A DNA stretch of 64,000 bases from Anaspis maculata (GCA_949128115.1 OX421964.1:17632892-17696891); one strand, 5' to 3'; counted from the stretch's first letter, positions 33,201 through 44,406 are shown. Numbers and translations: made by a program. The notes: generated by a model from the letters alone, not told the origin.

Positions 33201-34613
33201 ATTCAGGGCGCTGTCGCCTATTTCTATCGGTTCTGCAAATGCAAGTCCGATGAGAAGTTCACAGGACCTCTCTCGGATACAGAACTCCATTTTGCCTTGT
33301 TGTACATTGTCAAACATGTACAGCAGAAGGTATTTGCCGTCGAAATCGCGTCGTTACGCAACGGCAAACCCTGTTCAAGACCCTTTCGAAAACTTTCACC
33401 CTTTCTCGATCGTGACGATGTTCTCCGCGTCGGCGGACGTTTGAAGCATTGTCATGAGTTGCCATTTGCAACCAGACACCCTGCTCTTCTTCCATCTCGT
33501 CACGTCTTGACAGGACTCGTCATTCGACAAGTTCATTCCCGACATTGCCACCCGGGACTCAACAATACCTGCTATCTCCTGCAGCAAAATTTTTGGATAT
33601 TGTCCACGCGACGCGCGGTACGGCACTATCTTGCATCGTGTTACCGGTGCTTCCGGACTAAGCCGCAAACTTTTTCTCCCACCATGGGCGACCTCCCCTC
33701 GGCGCGAATTTCTCAGCTAAAACCTTTTAGCTGCGTCGGGCTCGACTATGGTGGCCCTTTTCCAATCCTCATGTCACGCGCTCGCGGTGTCAGAACTACG
33801 AAGGCGTACATCTGTCTTTTCGTGTGCTTCGCCACCAAGGCATTGCACGTCGAGGTTGCCTCCGATCTCTCAACAGATGCTTTCCTCGCCGCCTTGCGCA
33901 GATTCATTGCCCGGCGCGGTCGTTGCTCTACCATCTATAGCGACAATGGCACAAACTTTGTCGGAGCTCATAGGCAATTGACGACGTCAATGCAACTCGC
34001 CGCGGAATCCGAAGCCATCACTTGGCGCTTCATTCCTCCCTCCAGTCCCCACTTTGGCGGGCTGTGGGAAAGCGGCATAAAAGCTGTCAAAACTCATCTA
34101 TCTCGCGTGATAGGTGATCAAATACTCACCTTTGAAGAGCTGACCACGTTGGTCACCCAAGTTGAAGCGTTGCTCAACTCACGGCCACTTTCGGAGCTGA
34201 GCTCGGATCCAAATGATCTGTGCCCATTGACGCCTGGTCATTTTTTGACGCTCGAGCTGTTAACGGCCCCACCTGACCCAGATTTGTCCCACCTCAAGAT
34301 CAGCAGGTTGTCGCGATGGCAGTTGGTCCAATCCATGCAACAGCGTTTCTGGGCGCGTTGGCGCGACGAATATCTACACACGCTGTACCAACGCGGCAAG
34401 TGGCACAAGTCACGTCACCTTGAATCCGCAGATGTGGGGTCTTTAGTCCTCATCAAGGACGAAAACGCTCCCCCTCTGAAGTGGAGGTTAGGCAGAATTT
34501 CAAAACTCTTCCCCGGCAAAGATGGCATTTGTCGTGTCGCAGATGTCCGTACTCAACGCGACGTTCTGCGACGCCCAATGGTCAAACTTTGTCCCCTCCC
34601 TTCAGGACAGTGA
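30258..34613 (+). CDS. BEL/Pao Gag-Pol polyprotein with in-frame loss of reverse transcriptase
   Basis: The frame could start at 30228, but ATG 30258 (ACACAATGG) is the better context and gives 1451 residues. In order: a DUF1759-type Gag region (about residues 116-270); zinc knuckles from about residue 341 (C-x2-C-x4-H-x4-C, then a second and a C-x2-C-rich third to about 420); a peptidase A17-like domain with LIDPASQ near residue 480 in place of the usual D-S/T-G; and the start of the RT domain up to LGHM (residues 732-735). Directly after TLRDD comes TPPDIVCQQW, which normally lies past the RT palm, so roughly 300 residues including the YVDD box are absent without a frame change. RNase H is complete (D784, E827, D859 and the DNPAD aspartates 901/905). 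Integrase has its HHCC finger and D1163, D1229, E1271. A DUF5641-type C-terminus follows. BEL polyproteins are usually 1700-1800 residues. Confidence 0.9.
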   Translation: MDATLSSIAIAIARLEPLLEQGVAATTEPSLQPAFLATFDIAAEIYNGFKSTVNTAPLPSASEEQKATFLERTLRADSLYGKLAAVKASFSNSEPTSSLSRQASQTWFETGRSNVRLPKIALPLFDGKLKSWPPYYDLFTALIHRNQSLSDIERFQYLISSLSGEPLSMVKHLPLTGDNYIIAFDSLVERYQNDRVLVTFYWQSMMNASSVTSDSAQALRHLVNTFNENLVALEQYPHIDLWDFTLSSMLLQKLDESTRKRFEVQSAGTPFPKYEDVKSFVLDQCKAFEATALNSKTQSNSRSTRANTVTVKPEVSRKSWASHTLVSQTSSAPATSHESACSHCGARSHRVTACKTFLSMSPNDRYLAVKQKRLCLNCLSTNHGAPKCPSSYSCRQCHARHHTLLHFPKPHRTAGHESPSSLSNPVELPQIVSPGLPENVANSVTNLASSLKAAHVLLATAIVHVRDRWGGYQSLRALIDPASQASFILDSCVRKLGLSPSNHNVPVFGLGLTPANSTCGTVTCQVKADDESLPIPELELIVLRRICGNLPDTALNPDQFHLNLSNLADPTWFKPGPIQVLLGADVYPSVVKEGIVSSGPSQPVAINTIFGWALLGPFQTPSKPLHSFLVCTPTGIDESLHKFWEVEEISSPSSKTRLSPDDERAEICFRDSVYRCPSGRFGVSLPFKRESPTFEHCRSMADRRWLAIERRLVRQDTLRDLYIAFMRDYLDLGHMTLRDDTPPDIVCQQWLRFQSELSQLSRLQIPRHTFPSPADRCQLHAFCDASESGYASVLYVRYLRNGVPTIRLLTAKSKVAPVKLLTVPRLELCAAVLLSNLVAFTVAALAGTVQFDAIFAWTDSTVVLSWLRSSSHRWKTFVAHRVEHIQQRVPPQCWRHVSTSDNPADPASRGLFPEDMLSCSLWWSGPPFLSSADDTWPDDKFSVSSPDIASEERKLALVVRVPQPPPIDIDDLFLRISSLRKIQGAVAYFYRFCKCKSDEKFTGPLSDTELHFALLYIVKHVQQKVFAVEIASLRNGKPCSRPFRKLSPFLDRDDVLRVGGRLKHCHELPFATRHPALLPSRHVLTGLVIRQVHSRHCHPGLNNTCYLLQQNFWILSTRRAVRHYLASCYRCFRTKPQTFSPTMGDLPSARISQLKPFSCVGLDYGGPFPILMSRARGVRTTKAYICLFVCFATKALHVEVASDLSTDAFLAALRRFIARRGRCSTIYSDNGTNFVGAHRQLTTSMQLAAESEAITWRFIPPSSPHFGGLWESGIKAVKTHLSRVIGDQILTFEELTTLVTQVEALLNSRPLSELSSDPNDLCPLTPGHFLTLELLTAPPDPDLSHLKISRLSRWQLVQSMQQRFWARWRDEYLHTLYQRGKWHKSRHLESADVGSLVLIKDENAPPLKWRLGRISKLFPGKDGICRVADVRTQRDVLRRPMVKLCPLPSGQ

Positions 34614-34721
34614 GCATTCTGTGTTTTCACTTCCGTCATTGTTCTCACTATGCTCTTTCTTTTTGTATCATGTTTGATTTCATTAATTTTTGAACTTTGA
34701 AAATATCCCGAGTGGTATTTT

Positions 34722-34732
34722 GGTGGGGAGTA
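34722..34732 (+). promoter_or_regulatory. Polypurine tract of the BEL/Pao element
   Basis: GTGGGGAGTA-type purine-rich tract directly before the 3' LTR. It would prime plus-strand DNA synthesis. Confidence 0.65.
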
Positions 34733-35696
34733 TGTCTCGGCCCCGTTCATTGAAAACTGCATTCGTGTGCACTGAGGGTATGCAACCCAAAATATCCCTG
34801 TGTTGTCCAAGTCCTCACCCCTCACCCCCTGTTCGGTGTGCCTGGCACTTGGCTGTCAGGCGCAAGCGTAAACGAGCTCCAGCACTTTCTTCGGCCGTCT
34901 TCGGCATTCTTCGGCTTTCTTTCCGCTCGTGCCTTTGCCGCTTCGTTCGAAGCGGTGTTGATCTCCGTACGTCGAGCGGGAAGCCACGCCGTCTTTTTTT
35001 GGTCATCGTTCTCGCGGCCATCTTGTCGTGCCATCGGCGTACATTCGTACTCGACCAGAAGCCCATCCAAGGCCCATCGCGTCCGATAGTGACTCCTGGA
35101 GGAGCTCTGCAGCATCTCCAAGTCCAGAAAGCGGCAGTTTTCACCGCTTTCACCGGGGAGCGGCTTGGATCAGCCAGCCGCACACAAAGCTCCAGTTTCG
35201 GACGGGATCGAGTCGTTCGTCCGCCATTTTGGTGACGAACACGGGCACTCGTGCATTTCACCAGGAAATCCACCACCAGAACGGCCATCCACCACGACGC
35301 CGCCTTCGGACTCCGCCAGGACGACGCCGCCACCGAATAAGATCCCGTAAGTTCCATATTTTCCATTGTTTTTACCATTTACCGTTTATTCCCGTTTGCC
35401 GGGGTGTATACCTTCAGTGCAGTTCGTCTCGTTTTCAGGACGCCACTCGGCGCCAGCGAATCTGCCCCCGATCAGAACCACTCGGATTTTTCATTTCATT
35501 TAATTCACATTGTTTTTTTTTTATTGTTTTGTAATTCTGTCTGTTTGTGTTTTTTTCTTTGTTTTGCATTAAAGTTTTTGATTGTTGTTGTGAATTTTAT
35601 TTCTGACTGTCGCTTGCTGCTTTCCTAATCCAAGAGTTATTGTTTTAATGCAGCCTTCATCGGAAGGCTGCCGTCTTTATGTGTACCGCGCTAACA
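34733..35696 (+). repeat. 3' LTR of the BEL/Pao element
   Basis: 964 bases, apparently identical to the 5' LTR at a constant offset of 5688 bases. The long open frames on both strands here are the same as in the 5' LTR and are not separate genes. The right target duplication AGTGG follows at 35697-35701. Confidence 0.95.
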
Positions 35697-36157
35697 AGTG
35701 GATAATTCGCAAATTTTCTTCCACGGAATCTTATTGGACACCGACTTTGGTTAATTCTTTCTTTTGGAATTATCAAAATCGTGTTGCCCTTTATGACTCA
35801 AGTTCCCCAACAATAAACTATTAGCAGGAGCAGGCCTTGGCTTGGATCAATCATAATAGTCCGGATGTTAGGCGCCAACCACCTTGCATTTAATGATTAA
35901 TAGTCCGGTGGACTAGGGTTATAACTATGCATTTTATGACTACGGAACAATTTTTTGCAAGCATGTTCAGAAAGCCTTCATCTATCATTTGAGAAGTGCT
36001 GCCAAGAAATTTTTCGATGTGGGAGGTCAGGGGGGCCCTTTTTTGACAACTTAAATAATTTTTTGTCGATAAAATCCGTAATAAAAATGCTAAATAGAAA
36101 ATTCCAACGGATTATTGAAAAGCAACTCAAAAGGTCACCTATGTGTGATAAAAACTA

Positions 36158-37677
36158 CACACATGGCATTTATCTAGGGATATTTTCTAAATTTTGAAAA
36201 TTTTAGAGAATTTTCACGACGATTTTTTCAAATTGAATAGTAACATTCCTGGAATGACCCGCTTTCATAAAAATAGTTGAAAATGACCTTGATAACGGAA
36301 ATAAATTTAGGAAAACAAACAAATCAAGTTTTTAAAGTTTTTCAACAATTTTCAAAGTTTCGAATTCAGGTAAGAACTAATTTTTTTCTCAAGCGTCGCC
36401 TCAAATTGGGTCAGTTGGTGTTTGAGAACCATGTCAAGGCGATAACTGAATCAAGGAGACGCATGCTACTAGCTGTTGGCATGCTGTAGGTTGGCCAAAG
36501 ACAGACGGAGGTAGCGAGGATTCTGAGAACGACCCAGAGCGTGATCTCGCGGCTCTGGTCGCATTTTCAACTCACTGGAAATGTAAGGAAGAGACATTGA
36601 TGGCGACTACGCTCAACTACTCCAGCACAAGACCGCTACATACCTACAATTGACAGCCCGGAGAGCGACTACTTCAACGGCATCACAACTGTAAAGTCGG
36701 CTGGCACAGGTGCATGGAGTGATGGTTTTAAGGCGAACCGTTGTTAACAGGTTACACGAAGTCCAATTGAGGTCCCGACGGCCGCTAAGATGTTAGCCCC
36801 TAACCCGAGGCAATCGCGCAAAAAGATTGGACTAGGTGCGGGCAGATCAAAATTGGCAGAATGAAGAATGGGGTCAGGTTCTCTTCACAGATGAATCTTG
36901 GTTTGGGATTCGTCCGGATTCGAGACGAGTTCGTGTGTAGAGGCGACCTGGCAACATCAATCAGTTGAGGAATGTCCAGGAGGTGCACAGTCTCCGGGGT
37001 GGCACCGTCATGATATGGGCCGGGATAGCGCTAGACATAAGGACTCCACGGGTTTTGGTGGAGGACATTATGACGGGAATTCAGTATCGTGACCAGATTT
37101 CACAAGGTTTTGTCCTCCCGGTTGCAGCAGAAGGTGGCGGAAATTTTGTCCTCCAAGAAGACAAGGCACGGTCTCATACGGGGAGAGCCGTTAGGGATTT
37201 TCTTGATGAACATGAAAAAACCGTTCTGCTATGGCCCCGCGCAAAGTCCTGACATAAACTCCATTACGAATGCATGAGACATGCTCCAGTGAAGGGTTCT
37301 GCGGGGTGATGCCGATCATCATGACTATCAACAACTGTTTGAGGCCTCACGACAAGCTTGGGAAGAAATCCCGCAAGAAGATCTCGACCATTTGACATTA
37401 AGTATGTCAAATCGATGCAAAGCGTTGGTGACTAGTTGAGGGGGCCACACTTTGTATTGAACCGTCCATTTGAGTTGAATAAAGTAAAAAATGTTGAATG
37501 TTAAATTTTTGTCTTCAGTTGTTTTCGACTTAACTTCAACCGTTATTCACTTACATTACATCTATCATCTCTATTATTTGACTAATCGTGGGAAAACTAC
37601 TTGGAGAAGTCTTTTTGGCTCCCAATTTCGTTGAATTTGGAGAAAAAATCAATATCCCTAGATAAATGCCATGTGTG
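36158..37677 (+). mobile_element. Tc1-like DNA transposon, dead
   Basis: The inverted ends are CACACATGGCATTTATCTAG and CTAGATAAATGCCATGTGTG, continuing to about 27 bases, with TA at 36156-36157 and 37678-37679. The related element 1 shows the empty site (AAACTATTACAGGG on its minus strand near 5000). It carries a degraded transposase at about 36390-37439. Confidence 0.85.
36390..37439 (+). pseudogene. Tc1-like transposase pseudogene
   Basis: Fragments in different frames read as a helix-turn-helix N-terminus (TEVARILRTTQSVISRLW near 36505), the first catalytic aspartate in LFTDESWFGIRPDSRR (about 36877-36930), GGTVMIWAGIAL (about 36998), the second aspartate in QEDKARSHT (about 37155) and SPDINSI (about 37245). 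The position of the final catalytic acid reads T, and a stop follows within a few codons. Several frameshifts and internal stops separate the pieces. In active elements this enzyme cuts at TA and inserts DNA. This copy is inactive. Confidence 0.8.
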
Positions 37678-38192
37678 TACAACAGGGTTAACAAGTTCCG
37701 AAAAAAATGACTTTCAGTCAACATGCAATATATTAAAGAAAATATTATGCCAAAGACCTTCAACTTCGTCATTGGAAAATGCCGATTGGCATATTTGTTG
37801 ATCATATCCACCTTAACTGGTTGAGAACGGCACCCAACAGCGTCAACAGTGCCAGAGCAATATACAGGGTGGAAGAGGAAAATATTTTTGTTTTCATTTA
37901 TTTCAAAAACCAAAATAGATAAAGAGAACAAAATTCAGGAATTGATGTTTCATCCAATGTATGCGAAGACACAACAAACCGTTTCCAAATATCTTGAAGC
38001 GTTCCTGGAATATTTTTAAAAAACTGAAGAATATCATCAAAATTTTACTTTCTACTTTGATTTCGTATTTTCCATTATACAGATGTATATCCTTGAGTTA
38101 TGCAACAAATTTCACAATATACGCAAATATACAATAGATTATGGTTAAAACTAAACAGCACCATCACCGCCATCAATCATGTATGCGTTATA

Positions 38193-39106
38193 CCGTCCGT
38201 TTTTTTTTCTAGGCCCCAGCTTATAGCGCCTTTATTATGGGTTTTACACCCAACATATTATATATTTTTGAAATCAGAAAAACAAAATCTTTCGATTGAT
38301 GATATGTCAAATTATTTTTGACATATGTCATTTTTTGACAATTGACGGAATAGTACTTGTGACATACCATTTTAAAGCCCATAAAATTCTTAGGAGAACT
38401 GTGTTTTCATTTTTAGAATAGGATGTCTTTTACAGCTTCTGGGGGTCTTTGAATAGGAAAAATTGTTGAAATTCAGAAATATCTACTCAATAATTAAAAA
38501 GTATTTTTGAAATCAACTGATAATAATATTTTGATTTTGAATCGTCCAAATTAGCGGAAGACTCTATAAACACTTTATCTTTCAGATAAGCTCATAAAAA
38601 AATCGAGGGGGTCATACCTGGCCACCTCGGATACTATCGCGTTGGGCTGGCAGTTCCAATTCACCGGTCGTTGAATCTCTCTTTCAAGGAACAAGGAGAC
38701 GGTCATTTTGAGTAACTTTTTCTAGACATTTTTTGTTTCATTGCGATTATTTATTGATTATTATCATTAGTTATTATTGAAAATACCTGTTTTGCCTATA
38801 CTTACGTACTTATTGAGTATTTCTGAATTTCAACAATTCTTCCTATTTGAAGACATCTAGAAGCTGTGCAAGACATCCTATTCCAAAAATAAAGACACAA
38901 TTTTCCTCAGAATTTATTGGGCTTTAAAATGATGTATCACAAGTACTATTCTGTCAATTGTCAAAAAATGACATCTGTCAAAAATAATTTGACATACCAT
39001 CAATCGAAAGATTTTGTTCTTCTGATTCCAAAAATATATAATATGTTGGGTGTGGAACCCATAATAAAGGCGCTACGCGCTGGGGCCTAGAAAAAAAAAC
39101 GGACGG
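38193..39106. mobile_element. CCGTCCGTTTTTT foldback, TA target site
   Basis: A 914-base palindrome with ends CCGTCCGTTTTTTTTTCTAG and the inverse CTAGAAAAAAAAACGGACGG. TA flanks both ends (38191-38192 and 39107-39108). The related sequence at 4271-4283 (GCGTCATATACAGGGTG) lacks it. It is noncoding. Confidence 0.8.
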
Positions 39107-39110
39107 TATA

Positions 39111-39324
39111 CAAGGTGTAAGAAAAAAATGTTTTTTTTTTGCTGTATATAAAAAAAAACAAGCGAAAAAACGCGTGGATTACACATTCAGGTCAGTATTT
39201 TACCTTATCAGATGTCTTGGCTTGGTTTGTTTCCCCGGAAACTTCTTACTACCCTAATTTCTCACTTTTAATGTCTTGATTTTTCAATAACAGCAAAGAA
39301 AACAACCGTTTTTTCCTACACCCT
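39111..39324. mobile_element. Second copy of the CAGGGTGTAAG palindromic MITE
   Basis: Matches 4281-4494 in inverted layout, with diverged ends (CAAGGTGTAAG and CCTACACCCT). It adjoins the palindrome at 38193-39106. Confidence 0.65.
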
Positions 39325-39413
39325 ATATATGACGCATTAACGCATACATGATTGATGCCGGTGAGTGATGTGACTGTTTAGTTTTCTCCCTAATTTGTTA
39401 TTAAATTATAGTA

Positions 39414-41280
39414 GCCCAGGCATATTAGGTTTTAACCCGCAACAAATTCCCACAAAGCTGAAATTTGGTATACGGGCCTTGTAAGACCTAAGGAATAACA
39501 TATCAAAATACTCGGTGGCACACCCTTGTGCGTCATTGGTTGTGGGGGAGGGGGCTAAATATTGCCATTTTCAATGCGTAAATGACACCCTGTAGCTTAT
39601 ATTATTGAAAAAAATCATATTTAGATGCCTCAAGGCTTCACAATATTTGCTTGATGTTTGAATTGTTGATAAGTAGTTTGGGTTGCCTGGGAAAAAAAAG
39701 AAGATCAGCAAAATTTATTTTGTTTTTCTCTCAAAAACCTCGAATTGATATCGGCAAGTGTGGTATCGTTTCTAACTAAATCTTGGCCTCTGATATCAAA
39801 TATGGTATTTAAAATTGAATTGAAACACGATTAAACAAGTTTTACTGAAAAAATGACGATTTTTGCCATCTGAAATTGTCGTTTTGTAATTTCGGTTTCT
39901 GTATGGTTAGAATCATCTCAATTGAGTATTTCCAACAGAATTCATTGTTCTTAACCATTTTATACCTGAACACGATAAAAACAATGTGCCTGTATTCATT
40001 ACAAGATCAGAAAATTGATCTGTTGTGAAAGTGATTATATGCCCAATTTTCTTCAGAAAATGCATACAGTTTTTGCAGTTCTTTTTTTTTACTGATGATT
40101 GATGGAGTGGTTCCACTGTTTTTGTGTGTAATACTAAGCGAAGTTCTTCCTCTATCAGAAAATACCAAAAGCTATTGTATCTATCGGGCAATAGAAACAT
40201 AAAATCATCTTTTCTGTAGCCGTTATTCCATTTTCAGAAAAAAAAGTAGGTGTAAAACTTGTTCAATAAAAAATTGATGCTCTGACTAAAGCTCTGATAA
40301 ATAAGCGTGAGCAATTGATGCTGTTTTTGTCCAAGATAAACATAAATATAGGATTTGTCGGTAATTTTTATTTTTGACAGCTTCAGACAATGATGCCTCT
40401 AAATGAAGAAACCACAATTTTTTTGTAGATAATTCATTATTTTCGCGATGAGCACTGTAAATATCAACTGTTCACTCATCAGTCTCATCACTTGGGTCTG
40501 TTTCGAAGATGGGAAGAAGAACCTATTAACAATGCTCAGCTTTATTGGCCATCACAAAATACTCTTACATGTTTCTCATTCAAAGATCCAGGAGAGAAAT
40601 TCCACCTTGCGCGTGCTATTCACGCCAAGCAGAAATGTTTCATGGCTACCGGAGTCCACTTCATAGGCAACAATATACCGTGTTTCCTTTGAGACCCACC
40701 TTATATTGTTGAAATGATTGGTTCGTCCACAGGAACAGTTTTAGAGAAAAGTGTCTGGGTGAATTTTTTGACTAGATATTCAAAGCCCCAAAATCGTAGG
40801 AGGCACAGAGGTGTAAGTCCAAATATTTTAATATGTTCTTGCTTAGCGATCATACCAGTTATATATCAATATTCAACTTTGCGACATTGCTTGAGGCTTT
40901 AAATTCTCACATGGTTTTTTCTGAAATATCCGAGCGACAAATTAACACTCAGCCGCCTTTCCCGCAGAACTAACCAATCGGAAGAGTTACAAAGGCTCCC
41001 TCACACACTTAAGCACTAACAACAAATCTCTTTTGTTCATTTGAAACATATCTTATATCGATCGGATACTCCGTTCACTTGCAGGAACAGCTTGGAGATA
41101 GGTATCTCTCTAATTCTTAGAACTTGACCTTTGAGGATGAAAATCAAAGGACGCACGAGGGTGTAAGTCCGAGTATTTTGATATGTTGTTCCGTAGGTCC
41201 AAGAGAACATATATACCAAAATTCAGCTTTGAGGGAATTTGTTACGGGTTACCACGATTTTTCGACTAAAATGCCTGGGC
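39414..41280. mobile_element. GCCCAGGC-family element, TA target site
   Basis: The termini GCCCAGGCATATTAG and CTAAAATGCCTGGGC resemble those of the element at 13952-21711 and are likewise flanked by TA (39412-39413 and 41281-41282). The 1867 bases contain no recognisable transposase; frames near 39913-40902 have no domain. Confidence 0.75.
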
Positions 41281-42057
41281 TATAGTATATACCTCTATAT
41301 AATGGAAAATACGGAATCAAAGTAGAAAGTAAGATTTTTATGACACTCTTCAGTTTTTTCAAAATATTTCAGGAACGCTTCAAGATATTTCAAAACGGTT
41401 TATTGTGTCTTCACACGCATTGAATGAAGCATCAATTCCTAAATTTCGATCACTTTATCAATCTTGGTTTTTGAAATAAATAATAACAAAAATATTTTTC
41501 TCTTCCACCCTGTATATAGCTCTGGCACCGATGACGCAGTTGGGTACGGTTCTCAACCAGTTCAGGTGCGTATGATGAACAAATATGTCAGTCGGCATCT
41601 TGCAATGACGAAACTAAAGGTCTTTGGCGCAATTTTTTTCTGAATCATATTGCATGTTGACGGAAAGTCATCTTTGTTGGAACCTGTTCACCCTGTAATA
41701 AGTCCCATCACACATAAGTGACATTTTGAGTTGCTCTTTAATAATCCGTTGAAGTTTTTTTTATAGAATTTTTATCACGGATTTTATCGACAAAAAACGA
41801 TTCAAGTTGTCAAAAAAGGGGCCTCCTGGCCCCCCACATTGAAAAACTGCTTGGCAGCACTTCTCAAGTGATAGAGGAAGGGTTCCTGAACATGCCTGCA
41901 AAAAATTGTTCCGTAGTCATAAAATGCATAGTTTGGGCAATATTTGGCGCTAGTTCACCGGACTATAAGCAGTGTCGTTTGGTAAGAATGTTGTCCATAC
42001 CCATGCCTTAATTTTAAGAGGTGTTGCCAGGATGTCGGTCCGTGCAGACGCCGTATA

Positions 42058-43388
42058 CAGGTGATCAAAAATGCAAAAATTCCAACTCATGAACAAAAAA
42101 AAATGGAGTCATGAAAATCACCCTGTAGATCCACAATTCAATGCTCATCAAGTTAAAACAGGCCGTGTTTGAATATTCTCAGCCGCTCTTGAAATATTTT
42201 GAATTCAGTGGTCGGTTTCATGAGAATGGACATTTTGCAATAATCCAGTGATTTTCCAAGATATTTGGATAAATCTTTGTTCTTTCACAAAGAATGACCT
42301 CGTGAATGGAATGTGATGTGTTGCCACCGTCCCCGCCTACTATTTTTGAAAATAAGACAGTCGACTGCTTCTTTTCTTAGGGCCGCCATTTTGAATTCGC
42401 CCATTGTGGAATAAGTGAGAAATCAATTGAAACTAGTAGTAATGGTCATAGGCAATAATCTGAATGCGAAAATAACCGTTCTCAGTGAGTAACTCTTTGT
42501 AATTGGCCATAAGGAGACGTTAAGCCATTTTTACGAGTTTTACAGCACTTCAGCGCTTACCACGACCTTATTGACATCTGTGAAGATGACTATGGGGTAT
42601 TAAATCAATCCAATATCTTGGTCAAGATGAACTACGTAACCACTTTGATGCTTCATTATTCATTCCCAAAATACACTGAAAATATCTTGAAAAAATGGGA
42701 CAAGTTTTGAAAATACGTTTATTTGATAAATTTCTTGTTTTTGACTCGCTGTTTTTTTGTCGGTGGGTATAATTTTTTGTATTACAATTTTTTCTTGAGA
42801 ATGCACGATTGCCAAAGAAACCACGTAAGATAATGGATTGTTTCCAAACTTCGTTTCCATCTTTACAATGGTCATTTTGGTCGTGTTAAGCGCGGAAGTG
42901 CTATAAAACTCGTAAAAATGGGTTTAGCATTTCCAAGTAGCCAATTGCAAAGAGTTACTCACCAAGAACGGTTACTTTTGCATTTATATCATTGAGTGTG
43001 ACCATTACTTTTAGTACCAGTTGATTTTCCACTTATTCCATGATGGGCGAATTCAAATGGCGGCCATAAGAGAAAAAAGAGTCGACTGTCATATTTTCGA
43101 AAATAGTAGGCGGACGCGGTGACAACACACCACATTTAATGATTGAGTTCATTCTTTGTCGACATGCAAAGTTTTATCCAAATATCTTGGGAAATCACAG
43201 ATTTTTTGTAAAATGTTCATTCCCATGAAATCGACCAATAAACTAAAATGTTTCGGAAACGGCTGAGAATATTTGGACGCGGTTTGTCTCATCCTAATAA
43301 GCATTGGATTGTAAATCTACGTGCTAATTTTCATGACTCCAACTTTTTTGGTTCATGAGTTGGAATTTATATATTTTTGATCACCCTG
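42058..43388. repeat. CAGGTGATC palindrome, foldback core
   Basis: CAGGTGATCAAAAATGCAAA at the left faces a diverged inverse ending TTTTTGATCACCCTG at the right, with TA on both sides. The arms are about 600 bases (GTCGACTGCTTC near 42359 faces GAGTCGACTGTC near 43078). Outside, GCAGACGCCGTA and TACGGCGTCTGC continue the inversion. Confidence 0.7.
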
Positions 43389-43505
43389 TATACGGCGTCT
43401 GCCCAGACCGTAATCTTGGCAACACCACTTAAAATTAAGGCACGGATGTGTACAACATTCGTACCAAACGGCACTGCTTAATCATTAAATGCAAGGTGGT
43501 GTTAG

Positions 43506-44406
43506 TTTTATGGCTCTTAATCTCCAGAAATCTTGTACTTGGATTGGACCTCGACTTGGACGTTTCGCAAAGCATTTCCGTCGCCGTCACCAGTGAGGTT
43601 TGATGTTCGAGATTTCCATTATAGATTATAGTCCGGATGTTAAAATTATAACGGTACTCGGTACTTACCAACATTATGTTTCAACCAAAAGCAACTTGGA
43701 TCTTTTCGGTTCACATGGGTACTTGGAAAACATTTTCGAAGAACACGGAAATTCTTTGTAGATCGACTGAGCTTGGCGACCGCTCGGTCATCGCACGGTC
43801 GCTAAAAGCCGAGCTAAAAGCAACAGCCAACAGCTCGTGCTCAACGACCAGCTGATTTTCAGTATGTAACTAATATTGGAACGCTGAACAAAACAACAGT
43901 CTAAAAGAAAATTAAGCTCTCTGGAAAATTAGCTCTGTTTTGGCTCCTGGTTGTGCTTGTGTCCTTTGCTCTCTGCTTGTGCTGCCATCCCCCAGAAATG
44001 AACCGAACCGCAAACGGTCATAGTTCAAAAGTTAAACGTCAACGGTTCAACAACAGATTGTTGTCAACGGGTCTAGTCGGCGTCATAGGTCGGCGTGTTT
44101 CGCGTTGTCTTGTGGATTTTCATTTTTCGAAGATTTTCCATGGGAATTCGAACATTTCGAACGTGTTGGTCGTGAAAAGTGCCAGAATGGATGCTTCAGG
44201 CCTTCAGGGAGCATCAGGCCATGCCATTCTAAGCCAAAAGGACATCTGGGCATCTGGGGCTGCAAAATGTAAGTAAATCATGCTCAGTATTTTCCTGACC
44301 TCTTGATTTTATGCATGGGGAAGCTGGTGGAACAATACACCATGAAAATTGTTGAAAAATTGAGTCTGATAACTGACATAGCCTCGGACATAGCTCAAAG
44401 CCTATA
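43506..44406 (+). other. No confirmed gene; possible first exon at 44187-44268
   Basis: The frame 43953-44276 has no known domain. Within it an ATG at 44187 (CAGAATGG) is followed by 27 codons and then a strong donor, AAAAT|GTAAGT at 44269. This could be the first coding exon of a gene whose remainder was not found in the window. Neither a promoter nor a downstream partner exon was identified. Confidence 0.25.

Larger units (their letters stand above)
29045..35696 (+). mobile_element. BEL/Pao LTR retrotransposon lacking the RT core, very young
   Basis: The element is 6652 bases with LTRs of 964 bases at 29045-30008 and 34733-35696, each beginning TGT and ending ACA. A 5-base target duplication AGTGG lies at 29040-29044 and 35697-35701. 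The LTRs look identical and carry the same open frames, which points to very recent insertion. A primer-binding site follows the 5' LTR and a purine-rich tract GGTGGGGAGTA precedes the 3' LTR. One long open frame encodes Gag, protease, RNase H and integrase, but the reverse-transcriptase palm is missing. It must therefore have been reverse transcribed with enzyme supplied by another copy. Confidence 0.95.
35901..41964. mobile_element. TAGTCCGGTG element 2, 3-base target duplication TAA
   Basis: The termini are TAGTCCGGTGGACTAG and CTAGTTCACCGGACTA, with TAA at 35898-35900 and 41965-41967. The empty site, with a single TAA, is preserved in the opposite foldback arm near 43483. Its arms (35901-36157 with 37678-38100, and 41283-41964) match the arms of element 1. 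The 6064 bases include a Tc1-like element, a 914-base palindrome, a MITE and a GCCCAGGC-family element. No transposase of its own is recognised. Confidence 0.85.
35873..43505. repeat. Foldback element whose left arm holds TAGTCCGGTG element 2
   Basis: The left arm is about 35873-35900 plus 41965-42650, and the right arm about 42800-43505. CACCTTGCATTTAATGATTAA (35880-35900) followed after the insertion by GCAGTG (41968) is matched by CACTGCTTAATCATTAAATG (about 43474) without interruption. The core is a CAGGTGATC palindrome at 42058-43388. Exact ends are approximate. Confidence 0.75.

Noticed and set aside
35857..43643. 15-base direct repeat as a target-site duplication
   Set aside because: The right copy is over 100 bases beyond the foldback end, so the two do not immediately flank one element.
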